Part shown: piece after piece, positions 44,372 through 52,559 of the stretch
Numbering within the stretch: position 1 is the first letter of the stretch
Layout of the letters: the number at the start of each line of letters is the position of its first letter
Source: Balneolaceae bacterium
Lineage (GTDB): Bacteria > Bacteroidota > Rhodothermia > Balneolales > Balneolaceae
Assembly (NCBI GenBank): GCA_020832285.1
Contig: JAFIFB010000110.1
Span: forward strand, 45,763-109,762
Direction: 5' to 3'
DNA length: 64,000 nucleotides
The notes under the pieces: generated by a model
Told to the model about the DNA's origin: nothing
Databases searched by the model: none
What the model saw: the letters and a program-made list of their open reading frames with translations, nothing else
Made by a program: the position numbers and the translations under genes

Positions 44372-46360
44372 ATGAAGAAACAAATTTATACACATATAAG
44401 ATTTAGTTTGTTTTTTGGATTAGTAGTTTTGTCACAGTTCATTCAGACATCTTTTGTTTTTGGACAGTCAATTATCCTTGAAGAGTCTGATTACTATCAA
44501 ATAACAAATGTTCATATTCCTGACTCCATTGTACTTGAGGTCGGAGGAATGGCTTTTAATGATGATGGTGAACTTGCAATCTCTACCAGAAGGGGAGAAC
44601 TTTGGATATTGTCAGACCCTGAAAGTGATCATCCATCGTTTCAACGTTTTGGGCGAGGACTTCATGAGCCTATTGGTCTTGCATTTAGAGATGGTGCTTA
44701 CTACATAGCACAGCGTGGGGAGCTCACAAAACTTGAAGACCAAATCGGTGATGGTCAAGCAGATGTATATACAACAATCTATAGATGGCCATTGAGTGGT
44801 AACTATCATGAATATTCTTATGGGCCTAAATTCTTGCCAAATGGTGAAATGATTGTAACGCTAAATGTATCATGGATTGGTCATGGCGCAAGTCTTGCAA
44901 AATGGCGTGGGTGGATGTTAAAAATTACCACAGATGGTAAAATAACTCCATATGCCACCGGAATGCGTTCTCCACTTGGTTTCGGATTTAATTCAGATGG
45001 TGATATATTTTATACTGAAAATGAAGGAGACTGGATCGGCTCCGGTTGGTTGACTCATGTTGAAAAGGGGGACTTCACAGGGCATCCGGCCGGGTTGGAG
45101 TGGTCGCACCGGTCTGAATCTCCGCTTAACCTTCGATTTGAGGATATAGATGATTCACAGGGGCTGACACTATATGAACAATCCAAAAATATTTCGGAAT
45201 TGAAAAACCCATCAGTGTGGTTTCCACATGCTATCATGGGAATTTCAACTTCAGATGTATTACTAATCGATGATCAAAACAAGGTTGGTCCATTTGCAGG
45301 CCAATTCTTGGTAGGGGATCACGGCCATTCTAAAATTATGCGAGTTGCAATGGAAAAGATAAATGGTAAATATCAGGGTGCTGTATTTAATTTTAGAGAA
45401 GGATTCGCATCTGGTATTACCAGACTTAAGTGGGGACCGGACAACCAATTATATGTTGGAATGACTAGTCGCGGATGGTCTTCAATTGGTGAAGAGTCTT
45501 TTGGGATTGAAAGAATGAAATGGAATGGAAAGATCCCTTTTGTCATGCATAGTATTCGGGCCGAGTCAAATGGGTTTACTATCAAATTTACTAAACCAGT
45601 CGAAGAGCTCTCAGCAATTGCTCCGGATAATTATCAAATAACTGACTTTACTTATAATTATGATCGTCGCTATGGAAGCCCCGTAGTAGATCGTGAACAA
45701 AAACAGATAAGAAACATTGACCTCTCTGAAGATAAAAAATCAGTCAGGCTATATGTTGATGGGCTTAGGGAAGGGTTTATCAATGAAATTCAGTTGAATG
45801 GTATAGAATCATTGCATGAAGAGAGGCTACTGCATCCGAAAGCCTATTACACATTAAATCAGCTTCCGAGTGGCGATCGGTCTTCGCTAAGAGCTATTGA
45901 CAGTACACCAACTGGCACTACAAATGAGCTTTTTGGGGCGGATTCGAAACGAATAATTAGTATGCCACCTGATTGGGAAGCAGATTCAGTTAAAAACTTC
46001 CAACTTGGTACTAGGCCAGGAAATATATTTGATCTGGATATATTCCGTGTTAGAACAGGAGAAAAGGTTGCGTTAACTTTTACTAATGACGACGATATGC
46101 CACATAATGTGGTTTTTACAGAACCCGGTATGGCCGATGCTGTTGGTGAATCTGCGATGAATCTTGGTTTAAATGGAGCAGCTCTAAATTATATACCTAA
46201 TATGGATGAAGTACTTTTTCATTCTTCGCTTCTTGGCCCCGGAGAGAGTGAAACCATCTATTTTATAGCGCCTGATCAGCCTGGTGACTATGATTATGTA
46301 TGTACATTTCCAGGGCACCACTTTACAATGCGAGGTATCTTACAAGTTGTTAACTCATAG
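44372..46360 (+). CDS. Sorbosone-dehydrogenase-like propeller fused to a cupredoxin domain
   Basis: A 662-residue exported protein (leader ends near FVFGQS, residue 32). Residues about 50-395 make a glucose/sorbosone-dehydrogenase-like propeller (GMAFNDDGELAISTRRGELW, PIGLAFRDGAYYIAQRGEL, GMRSPLGFGFNSDGDIFYTE, LVGDHGHSKIMRV). An Ig-like stretch lies about 396-490. Residues about 553-662 are an azurin/plastocyanin-like domain with a full type-1 copper set: His578 (MPHNVVF), Cys644, His649 or His650 and Met653. The copper domain is a plausible electron acceptor for sugar oxidation by the propeller; the fusion supports that reading, but quinone or metal binding by the propeller cannot be confirmed. 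It follows the DUF1080 gene by 34 bases. Confidence 0.85.
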   Translation: MKKQIYTHIRFSLFFGLVVLSQFIQTSFVFGQSIILEESDYYQITNVHIPDSIVLEVGGMAFNDDGELAISTRRGELWILSDPESDHPSFQRFGRGLHEPIGLAFRDGAYYIAQRGELTKLEDQIGDGQADVYTTIYRWPLSGNYHEYSYGPKFLPNGEMIVTLNVSWIGHGASLAKWRGWMLKITTDGKITPYATGMRSPLGFGFNSDGDIFYTENEGDWIGSGWLTHVEKGDFTGHPAGLEWSHRSESPLNLRFEDIDDSQGLTLYEQSKNISELKNPSVWFPHAIMGISTSDVLLIDDQNKVGPFAGQFLVGDHGHSKIMRVAMEKINGKYQGAVFNFREGFASGITRLKWGPDNQLYVGMTSRGWSSIGEESFGIERMKWNGKIPFVMHSIRAESNGFTIKFTKPVEELSAIAPDNYQITDFTYNYDRRYGSPVVDREQKQIRNIDLSEDKKSVRLYVDGLREGFINEIQLNGIESLHEERLLHPKAYYTLNQLPSGDRSSLRAIDSTPTGTTNELFGADSKRIISMPPDWEADSVKNFQLGTRPGNIFDLDIFRVRTGEKVALTFTNDDDMPHNVVFTEPGMADAVGESAMNLGLNGAALNYIPNMDEVLFHSSLLGPGESETIYFIAPDQPGDYDYVCTFPGHHFTMRGILQVVNS

Positions 46361-46476
46361 ATGATATCTAGCATATACAATAAATAGATCAGATTAATGG
46401 ATCTTATTCCATTTATATTCGGATGGTTTTTGATTCATGAAAAGTCGAATAAAAGTAAAAGTATTAAAGAAAAGTT

Positions 46477-47472
46477 ATGGTATATGGAATTCGTACAATA
46501 ATAGTCGTTTTTGTTTTTCTGGTGTTCAACATTATTGTAATAGGGCACCAATTAGCAATAGCACAACAAGAAAACCAGATACTTAAATTTGATCCAAATG
46601 ATGGTCCTGGAAATGGACTTCATATAATATTGATTACTGGAGAGTCAAAGTACCATACTGAGGAGGTTATGCCTATGTTGGCTAAAATACTTTCTTTTAA
46701 TCATGGATTTAAAACAACTGTTCTGTTTCCTATTGATCCAGTGACTGGAGAAGTCAATACTAATTATAAGTACAATGTACCCGGATTGGAAAATCTAAAG
46801 GATGCAGATCTAATGATATTATCGACCAGATACCAAGAGTGGCCGGATGATCAAATGAAACATTTTGATGAATATATACAGAAAGGTAAGCCCATAATTG
46901 GGTTGAGGACAGCAACCCACGCATTTCGTTATCGAAAGAACCCAGATAGTCCTTATTCCAAATATGACTTCAGAAGCACGGTTTACGGTTGGGAAGAGGG
47001 ATTTGGTAAAAAAATATTTGGTGAGACTTGGGTAGATCATCACGGAGAACATGGTTACGAAGGCACAAGGGGATTAATTAATGGGATAATGGAAAGAGAT
47101 GATCATCCAATAATCCGTGGGATTACAGATATATGGGTCCCGAGTGATGTATATGGAATCAGGGAATTAGAAGATGATGTTGATGTATTAGTATGGGGTC
47201 AGTCGACAAGTGGAATGACACCTGAGGCGCCGGTAAACTGGAGAAAGTCTATCATGCCTGTTGCATGGACTAAAAAATATACGAGTCATAATGGAAATAC
47301 AGGTAAGGTTTTTACATCTACGATGGGAGCTTCGATCGATATGCTGAATGAAGATTTGCGGCGACTTTTGATTAACGCCTGTTATTGGGCTTTAGAAATG
47401 AATGATAAAATTCCTGAAAAAAACAATGTCGATATTATAGGAGAATATATACCTACGATGTTTGATTTTTGA
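46477..47472 (+). CDS. ThuA domain protein (exported)
   Basis: A 331-residue exported protein with a signal segment (about residues 1-29, ending AIAQQ) and a full-length ThuA/trehalose-utilisation-like domain, a class I glutamine-amidotransferase-like fold. Visible segments are IILITGESKYHTEEV near residue 50, LKDADLMILSTRYQEWPD, GLRTATHAFRY, ETWVDHHGEHGYEG, HPIIRGITDIWVPSD and VFTSTMGASIDMLN. ThuA proteins occur with 3-keto-sugar metabolism and sorbosone-dehydrogenase-like genes; an isomerase or hydrolase role has been proposed. The segment pattern is the subgroup with VDHHG. It is AT-rich, like the rest of the locus. Confidence 0.88.
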   Translation: MVYGIRTIIVVFVFLVFNIIVIGHQLAIAQQENQILKFDPNDGPGNGLHIILITGESKYHTEEVMPMLAKILSFNHGFKTTVLFPIDPVTGEVNTNYKYNVPGLENLKDADLMILSTRYQEWPDDQMKHFDEYIQKGKPIIGLRTATHAFRYRKNPDSPYSKYDFRSTVYGWEEGFGKKIFGETWVDHHGEHGYEGTRGLINGIMERDDHPIIRGITDIWVPSDVYGIRELEDDVDVLVWGQSTSGMTPEAPVNWRKSIMPVAWTKKYTSHNGNTGKVFTSTMGASIDMLNEDLRRLLINACYWALEMNDKIPEKNNVDIIGEYIPTMFDF

Positions 47473-47582
47473 AAATCGTCTAAATTATGTCAAATTTTAT
47501 ATCTAATAATCATTTTTCTTATTTAGCTGATTCAGTACCTCATTATTTGATCAAACTGGAGCAACCTTTCTTATGAATAAGC

Positions 47583-49271
47583 ATGAATAAGAAAGTAAAT
47601 AGAGACGAAGATTCCAGACTTTTAGAAGAGATTCAATCTAAAGGTTTACTGATTAGAGTTAGAACGTATTTACGTTTATCCGGCCCTGGATTTTTGCAAA
47701 GTGCGATTTCGTTGGGTGGTGGATCGATGGCAAGCAGTTTGTATCTGGGGGTTTTAGCCGGTTATAGTATGCTATGGTTACAACCACTTGGGATGTTATT
47801 GGGTATCATCATGCTTAGTGCAATAGGATACATTACATTAGTTACCAGTGAGCGCCCTTTTCAAGCAATCAATAAACATGTCAATCCAGTTTTGGGTTGG
47901 GCATGGGCACTCGCATCTTTATTGGCCAGTATCGTATGGGCTATGCCGCAATTTGCTTTGGCATTTGGTGCCATAAAACAAAATTTGATGCCGGGTACGT
48001 TTGGTATTAATGGAGTATTTGGTGGGACCGGAGGAATGATATTGGTTTCAATAGGTTTACTTGCACTGACACTTGCTATTAGCTGGAATTATGATAGAGG
48101 TAGAACGGGTGTACGTGTTTACGAATGGATACTTAAAGGAGTAGTAGCGGTTATTATACTTAGTTTTGTAGGTGTTGTTATACGTCTTACTTTTGTCGCT
48201 GATATGATTGATTGGGGGGAAATAAGTCGAGGTTTTATCCCTAATTTTTCTTTATTTTTTCGTCCTGCAGAAGGATTTTTACCAATGCTGGAAAGCTTGT
48301 CTGAGACATCCCGGATGTATTGGACAGATGTAATTGTCTCTCGTCAACAGAATATAATGGCGGCAGCTATTTCTAATGCAGTTGGCATTAATATGACATT
48401 TCTTTTCGCTTATTCTATGTTACGACGTAACTGGGGTCGCGAATATCATGGGATGATGAGGTTTGATCTCGCTTTCGGTTTACTAATCCCTTTTATATTA
48501 GTTACAAGCTGTGTTATGATCGCTTCAACTAGTCAGTTTCACACCATCCCACAGCCTGGAATCATTGAAGAATATTCTGCAGACTGGGAACCTGCAGCTA
48601 ATCAAATTGTCGAATATAATCAGCTTTTGGAGAATCGGATTTTGCATGAATCCATTGATGAAACATTGAGTCAGGAACAGCTATCAAGCCAAGTTGAAGC
48701 ACTAAGCAGGGAAGATCATATTATGGCAGCCACACTTATTACACGAGATGCCTTTGATCTGTCATTTTCACTGGAACCGTTACTGGGTAGTGTATTTGGC
48801 CATTTAATTTTTGGAATAGGTGTATTGGGAATGGCACTATCAAGTATCACTTTGATGATGATAATTTCAGGAATGGTTGTATGTGAAGTGCTCGGTAAAC
48901 CACGCAGCAAGTGGGCTTTTTGTTTAGGTACGTTATTACCTGGTTTTGGAGTACTTGGGCCTTTCTTTTGGAATTATGCATATTTTTGGTTGGCCATACC
49001 TGTTTCGGTCATTACTTTTTTTCTACTTCCAATCGCTTATGTTACATTTTTATTGATGATCAATAATAAAGCACTTATGGGAGAACACATGCCTAAAGGC
49101 AAATATAGGATAGTATGGAACACATTGATGATAGGGGCTGTAATTCTTATAACAACTGCCAGTTTTTACATGTTGTGGGTGCTTGGTGGTTATTGGGGTA
49201 TTTTAGGTTTTTTGATATTTATATCTATTGTTGGAATTGCAGATTTTAAAAAAAGAAAAAACATAAAATAA
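47583..49271 (+). CDS. Nramp-like membrane transporter without canonical metal motifs
   Basis: A 562-residue polytopic membrane protein with about 11-12 segments, resembling the Nramp/SLC11 family at its start: GPGFLQSAISLGGGSMASS aligns with the TM1 region in which true Nramps carry D-P-G-N. Here that is L-G-G-G-S (residues 44-48), so the Asp and Asn metal ligands are absent. A canonical TM6 M-P-H-N motif was not found either. There is a hydrophilic stretch around residues 325-385 (QPGIIEEYSADWEPAANQ onward). Such divergent relatives are often annotated as divalent metal transporters; given the locus, an organic substrate such as a sugar derivative is conceivable but unproven. Starts 110 bases after thuA. 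Confidence 0.75.
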   Translation: MNKKVNRDEDSRLLEEIQSKGLLIRVRTYLRLSGPGFLQSAISLGGGSMASSLYLGVLAGYSMLWLQPLGMLLGIIMLSAIGYITLVTSERPFQAINKHVNPVLGWAWALASLLASIVWAMPQFALAFGAIKQNLMPGTFGINGVFGGTGGMILVSIGLLALTLAISWNYDRGRTGVRVYEWILKGVVAVIILSFVGVVIRLTFVADMIDWGEISRGFIPNFSLFFRPAEGFLPMLESLSETSRMYWTDVIVSRQQNIMAAAISNAVGINMTFLFAYSMLRRNWGREYHGMMRFDLAFGLLIPFILVTSCVMIASTSQFHTIPQPGIIEEYSADWEPAANQIVEYNQLLENRILHESIDETLSQEQLSSQVEALSREDHIMAATLITRDAFDLSFSLEPLLGSVFGHLIFGIGVLGMALSSITLMMIISGMVVCEVLGKPRSKWAFCLGTLLPGFGVLGPFFWNYAYFWLAIPVSVITFFLLPIAYVTFLLMINNKALMGEHMPKGKYRIVWNTLMIGAVILITTASFYMLWVLGGYWGILGFLIFISIVGIADFKKRKNIK

Positions 49272-49326
49272 TTCAAGTTAAATTATGAATAAATAAAATT
49301 TTCTATCCTTACTAATTTATAATTAA

Positions 49327-50235
49327 ATGGTATATATCATGTCTATGATACACACAGTAAAATGTATTTCATTGCTAGCAATATTAACTATGATAATATT
49401 GCATATGGATTCACAGAACGCATATTGTCAAGAAAAAATTCAAATTAATGAGTCTATTACCCCTACAGAAACAATTGAGTTGTTTAATAGAAAAGATTTG
49501 ACTGGTTTTTATACCTGGCTGGTAGATTTTCAATTTGAAGATCCAACGAATGTTTTCTCTGTCGTTGATCAAATTGACGGTGCACCTGCAATTAGAATAA
49601 GTGGTGAACATTTTGGAGGTCTAATTACAGAAAAATCATATACTAATTATCATTTGATTGTTGAATTTCGATGGGGAGCTGTTACTTATGAACCTAGAAT
49701 GAATAGATCTATGGATAGTGGAATTCTTTTACATGCACAAGGACCCGAAGGTAATTCCAGAGTAGATTTCAATGGTCCATGGATGCGATCTATTGAATAC
49801 CAAATTATTGAGGGAGGGACTGGGGATTTCATATTAATAGGAGGGTACGAAGATAATAATCAGAATACTTTTATTAATTCTGAATTAACCTCACTAGTAC
49901 GACAAAATTATAATCATCAGTATGTGTGGGATCCAAGAGGCGATGAAAAAAAATTTGAGGGAACAATCGATGATAATGGTCGAATTTTCTGGTTTGGCAG
50001 AGATCCTGAATGGAGTGGTGAGCTTGGGTTTAGGGGTTTGCAAGATATAGAGAATCCTTTAGGTAAATGGAATAGAATTGAAGCAATTTGTGAAGGGAAT
50101 ACATTTATATTCTTATTGAATGGAGTTATTGTCAATAAAGGATTTAATTCAAATCTGACTGAAGGGCAACTACTTTTTCAATCAGAAGGTGCAGAAATTT
50201 ATTTTCGGCGTATAGAGCTTCGTCCACTTGAGTAA
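49327..50235 (+). CDS. DUF1080 / 3-keto-disaccharide hydrolase-like protein
   Basis: A 302-residue exported protein with a signal segment (about residues 6-36, ending NAYCQE) and a single DUF1080 jelly-roll domain: ELFNRKDLTGFYTWL near residue 50 is the classical opening, then NYHLIVEFRWG, MDSGILLHAQGPEG, WMRSIEYQIIEGGTGDF, WNRIEAICEGNTFIFLLNG and LLFQSEGAEIYFRRIEL. The family cleaves glycosides oxidised at C3, by hydrolysis or elimination. The second DUF1080 protein of the locus is soluble/periplasmic, while the first (42430) is a lipoprotein with a PA14-like domain. Confidence 0.9.
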   Translation: MVYIMSMIHTVKCISLLAILTMIILHMDSQNAYCQEKIQINESITPTETIELFNRKDLTGFYTWLVDFQFEDPTNVFSVVDQIDGAPAIRISGEHFGGLITEKSYTNYHLIVEFRWGAVTYEPRMNRSMDSGILLHAQGPEGNSRVDFNGPWMRSIEYQIIEGGTGDFILIGGYEDNNQNTFINSELTSLVRQNYNHQYVWDPRGDEKKFEGTIDDNGRIFWFGRDPEWSGELGFRGLQDIENPLGKWNRIEAICEGNTFIFLLNGVIVNKGFNSNLTEGQLLFQSEGAEIYFRRIELRPLE

Positions 50236-50425
50236 AAAATATTAATTAATAAAATGGGTTTTTGTGAAAAATTGCATATGTAATTTGTTAAGATGTGTAA
50301 TGCTTTAAAAGAATATAAAAATTTGTCAAAATCACAGTTAAGAAAATTCATTCACTGACTAAGAATAGTTCATTTTAATAGTGGAGTTTCTAAGTTTGAA
50401 CTATTGAATATCTATATATAAAAAA

Positions 50426-51817
50426 ATGAAAATCAATAAAGATCTAAATATTGAAAACTTCAAACAAAAACTGGGCACTCTCTGGGAACATTCAGCGCGA
50501 AAAATTAAACTGATTCGCAAGGAGTACGATACCTCGAAAGGTTCGCCGGTGTTTACAGAAGCGGGCAAATACACCACCCGTGGGTGGACCGAATGGACTC
50601 AAGGGTTTCAGTTTGGTGGAGAAATTTTACATTTCGATGCCACCGGTGAGAAGGGGATTCTTGATTTGGGAAGAACTGCCACCCTGGAGTTAATGGCCCA
50701 TCATATCACTCACATCGGTGTGCATGATCATGGCTTTAACAATGTGAGCACATACGGCTCGCTGCTGCGTTTGATGGAAGAGGGTAAAATTTTTCCAGAT
50801 GAATGGGAGAAAAACTTTTATGAGCTTGCGCTGAAATCAACAGGAGCAATACAGGCTTCACGGTGGACCCAAACTGAAGATGGCACCGGGTTTATCCATT
50901 CCTTCAACGGCCCACACTCTCTTTTTGTGGATACGGTTCGAACCCTTCGGGCGCTTTCTCTGAGCCACAAACTCGGCCACATCCTCTACGGCGAACACGA
51001 TGAGAAAATTTCTCTTCTTGGTCGGCTGATTGAACACGCTGATACAACCGCACGATATAACATCTATTATGGAGAAGGGCGTGATTCTTACGACCTTCGC
51101 GGACGAACTGCTCACGAAGCAGTCTTTAATGTGACCGATGGTCGATTCCGTTGTCCTAACTCCCAACAGGGTTTTTCTCCGTTTACGACTTGGACACGGG
51201 GCCTTTCCTGGGCGATGTGCGGCTACCCCGAACAGCTTGAATTTCTTGAAACCATCTCAGATGATGAACTTGAACCATTCGGCGGACGGAATAAGATTGA
51301 ACAGATGATGCTTAAAGCCGCAGAAGCAACCTGTGATTTTTATATTGAATATACATCCTCCGACGGAATCCCCTATTGGGACACCGGTGCACCCAATCTT
51401 CACAAGCTTGGTCACTATACAGAAAAAATCGCTGATCCATACAATGAACATGAGCCCGTGGACAGCTCAGCTGCAGCAATCGGTGCCCAGGGACTGTTAA
51501 GGCTTGGGAACTACCTGTGCTCTAAAGGCCAGAAAGACAAAGGTGTACGATATTTCAAGGCCGGTCTAACTACTGCTGAAACGCTGTTGAGAGAGCCATA
51601 TCTCAGTACAGATGATACTCACCAAGGTTTGTTACTGCACTCAGTTTACCATAATCCTAATGGTTGGGATTATGTTCCAGAAGGTCAATCAATACCCTGC
51701 AGAGAGTCGAGTATGTGGGGGGATTATCACATGCGAGAACTTGGTCTCTATCTGACCAGAATCAATAATAAAAATGAGGATTATTATACTTTTTTTAACC
51801 GTATTGGAAAAGAATAA
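50426..51817 (+). CDS. GH88-like unsaturated-glycoside hydrolase (alpha6/alpha6 barrel)
   Basis: A 463-residue protein without a signal peptide, so cytosolic. The fold and motifs match the GH88/GH105-type six-hairpin hydrolases: HDHGF at residues 100-104 (Asp101 equivalent to a catalytic Asp of unsaturated glucuronyl hydrolases), TRGLSWAMCGY near 254, DSSAAAIGAQGLLRL near 347, and the end segment ESSMWGDYHMRELGLYL. Such enzymes hydrate the C4=C5 double bond of an unsaturated sugar, which then opens and releases the aglycone. It closes the AT-rich cluster but its first 1.2 kb is closer to the genome average G+C. No lyase gene for uronic acids is visible nearby. Confidence 0.82.
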   Translation: MKINKDLNIENFKQKLGTLWEHSARKIKLIRKEYDTSKGSPVFTEAGKYTTRGWTEWTQGFQFGGEILHFDATGEKGILDLGRTATLELMAHHITHIGVHDHGFNNVSTYGSLLRLMEEGKIFPDEWEKNFYELALKSTGAIQASRWTQTEDGTGFIHSFNGPHSLFVDTVRTLRALSLSHKLGHILYGEHDEKISLLGRLIEHADTTARYNIYYGEGRDSYDLRGRTAHEAVFNVTDGRFRCPNSQQGFSPFTTWTRGLSWAMCGYPEQLEFLETISDDELEPFGGRNKIEQMMLKAAEATCDFYIEYTSSDGIPYWDTGAPNLHKLGHYTEKIADPYNEHEPVDSSAAAIGAQGLLRLGNYLCSKGQKDKGVRYFKAGLTTAETLLREPYLSTDDTHQGLLLHSVYHNPNGWDYVPEGQSIPCRESSMWGDYHMRELGLYLTRINNKNEDYYTFFNRIGKE

Positions 51818-52559
51818 AAAATTATTTCGTTTATGATCAATCTTAGGATAACTTAAAATTCTATTACTAAGAATATCAACAAACCGATGAATAATGCATC
51901 AATGACAAGATTGATCATCTCCACCAGGTAAACTATAACTTTCAGAGGGATTAGTTGAAGGAAGCTTGCTAGTAAAACAATCACAACAACTTCGGAGACT
52001 AAAATAAATACCATGTTTGCCCGTATGGATCTCTGGCACGTCGGTGCGGTGACAAAGAAAGCGTTTTGTACTGATTAATGGTACCAATCAATATCTTCAG
52101 CTACTAGACTAACAAACAACGGTAAGGTGGACACCTCTTCTACTAGATTTGCCTGCGTTGACGTATTCAAGGCAGAGCTGGACGGGCCTCTCCCCATTAA
52201 CAACACCAGTGGATCACCATACCAAATCCCTATCTATTAGAACTTGCAGTAACTCAGTCATTTTTTGCCAAACATCCACCATAAAAAGAGAAAAACAGAT
52301 AAAGGGAATCCAAGAGGCAACTTCAACACCGCTTTTCCGTACCCTGAACCAGGCCCCTGTTCAACGAGAGAAGATCTCACCTGATACCCGTGACCCTCGA
52401 CATAAAATACTTGATTGCAAAAAAATCGATCTGGAGATGAAAATAATTGGCAAACCAACCACGATTCGGCTACTTTCCGCTAAGTGCACTAAAATAGTGT
52501 ACAAATCGAAAGCCAATTCAATTTTTGACTACATACCATAACAACAGAAATAAAGATCA
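51818..52559. other. Gene-free stretch with minus-strand coding-like fragments
   Basis: No intact gene in 742 bases. The minus strand has coding-looking fragments: a frame ending in LGFPLSVFLFLWWMFGKK (52258-52458), a fragment LLMGRGPSSSALNTSTQA ... ending IDWYH (stop near 52075), and an ATG-started 53-residue very hydrophobic frame at 51853-52014. Their frames differ. They may be the worn remains of a membrane-protein gene, or chance. A plus-strand open frame at 52149-52541 starts at TTG and looks non-coding. Confidence 0.35.

Noticed and set aside
52149..52541. Plus-strand 130-codon open frame
   Set aside because: Starts at TTG, composition is Thr/Ser/Lys-rich without domain-like pattern, and the opposite strand looks more protein-like.
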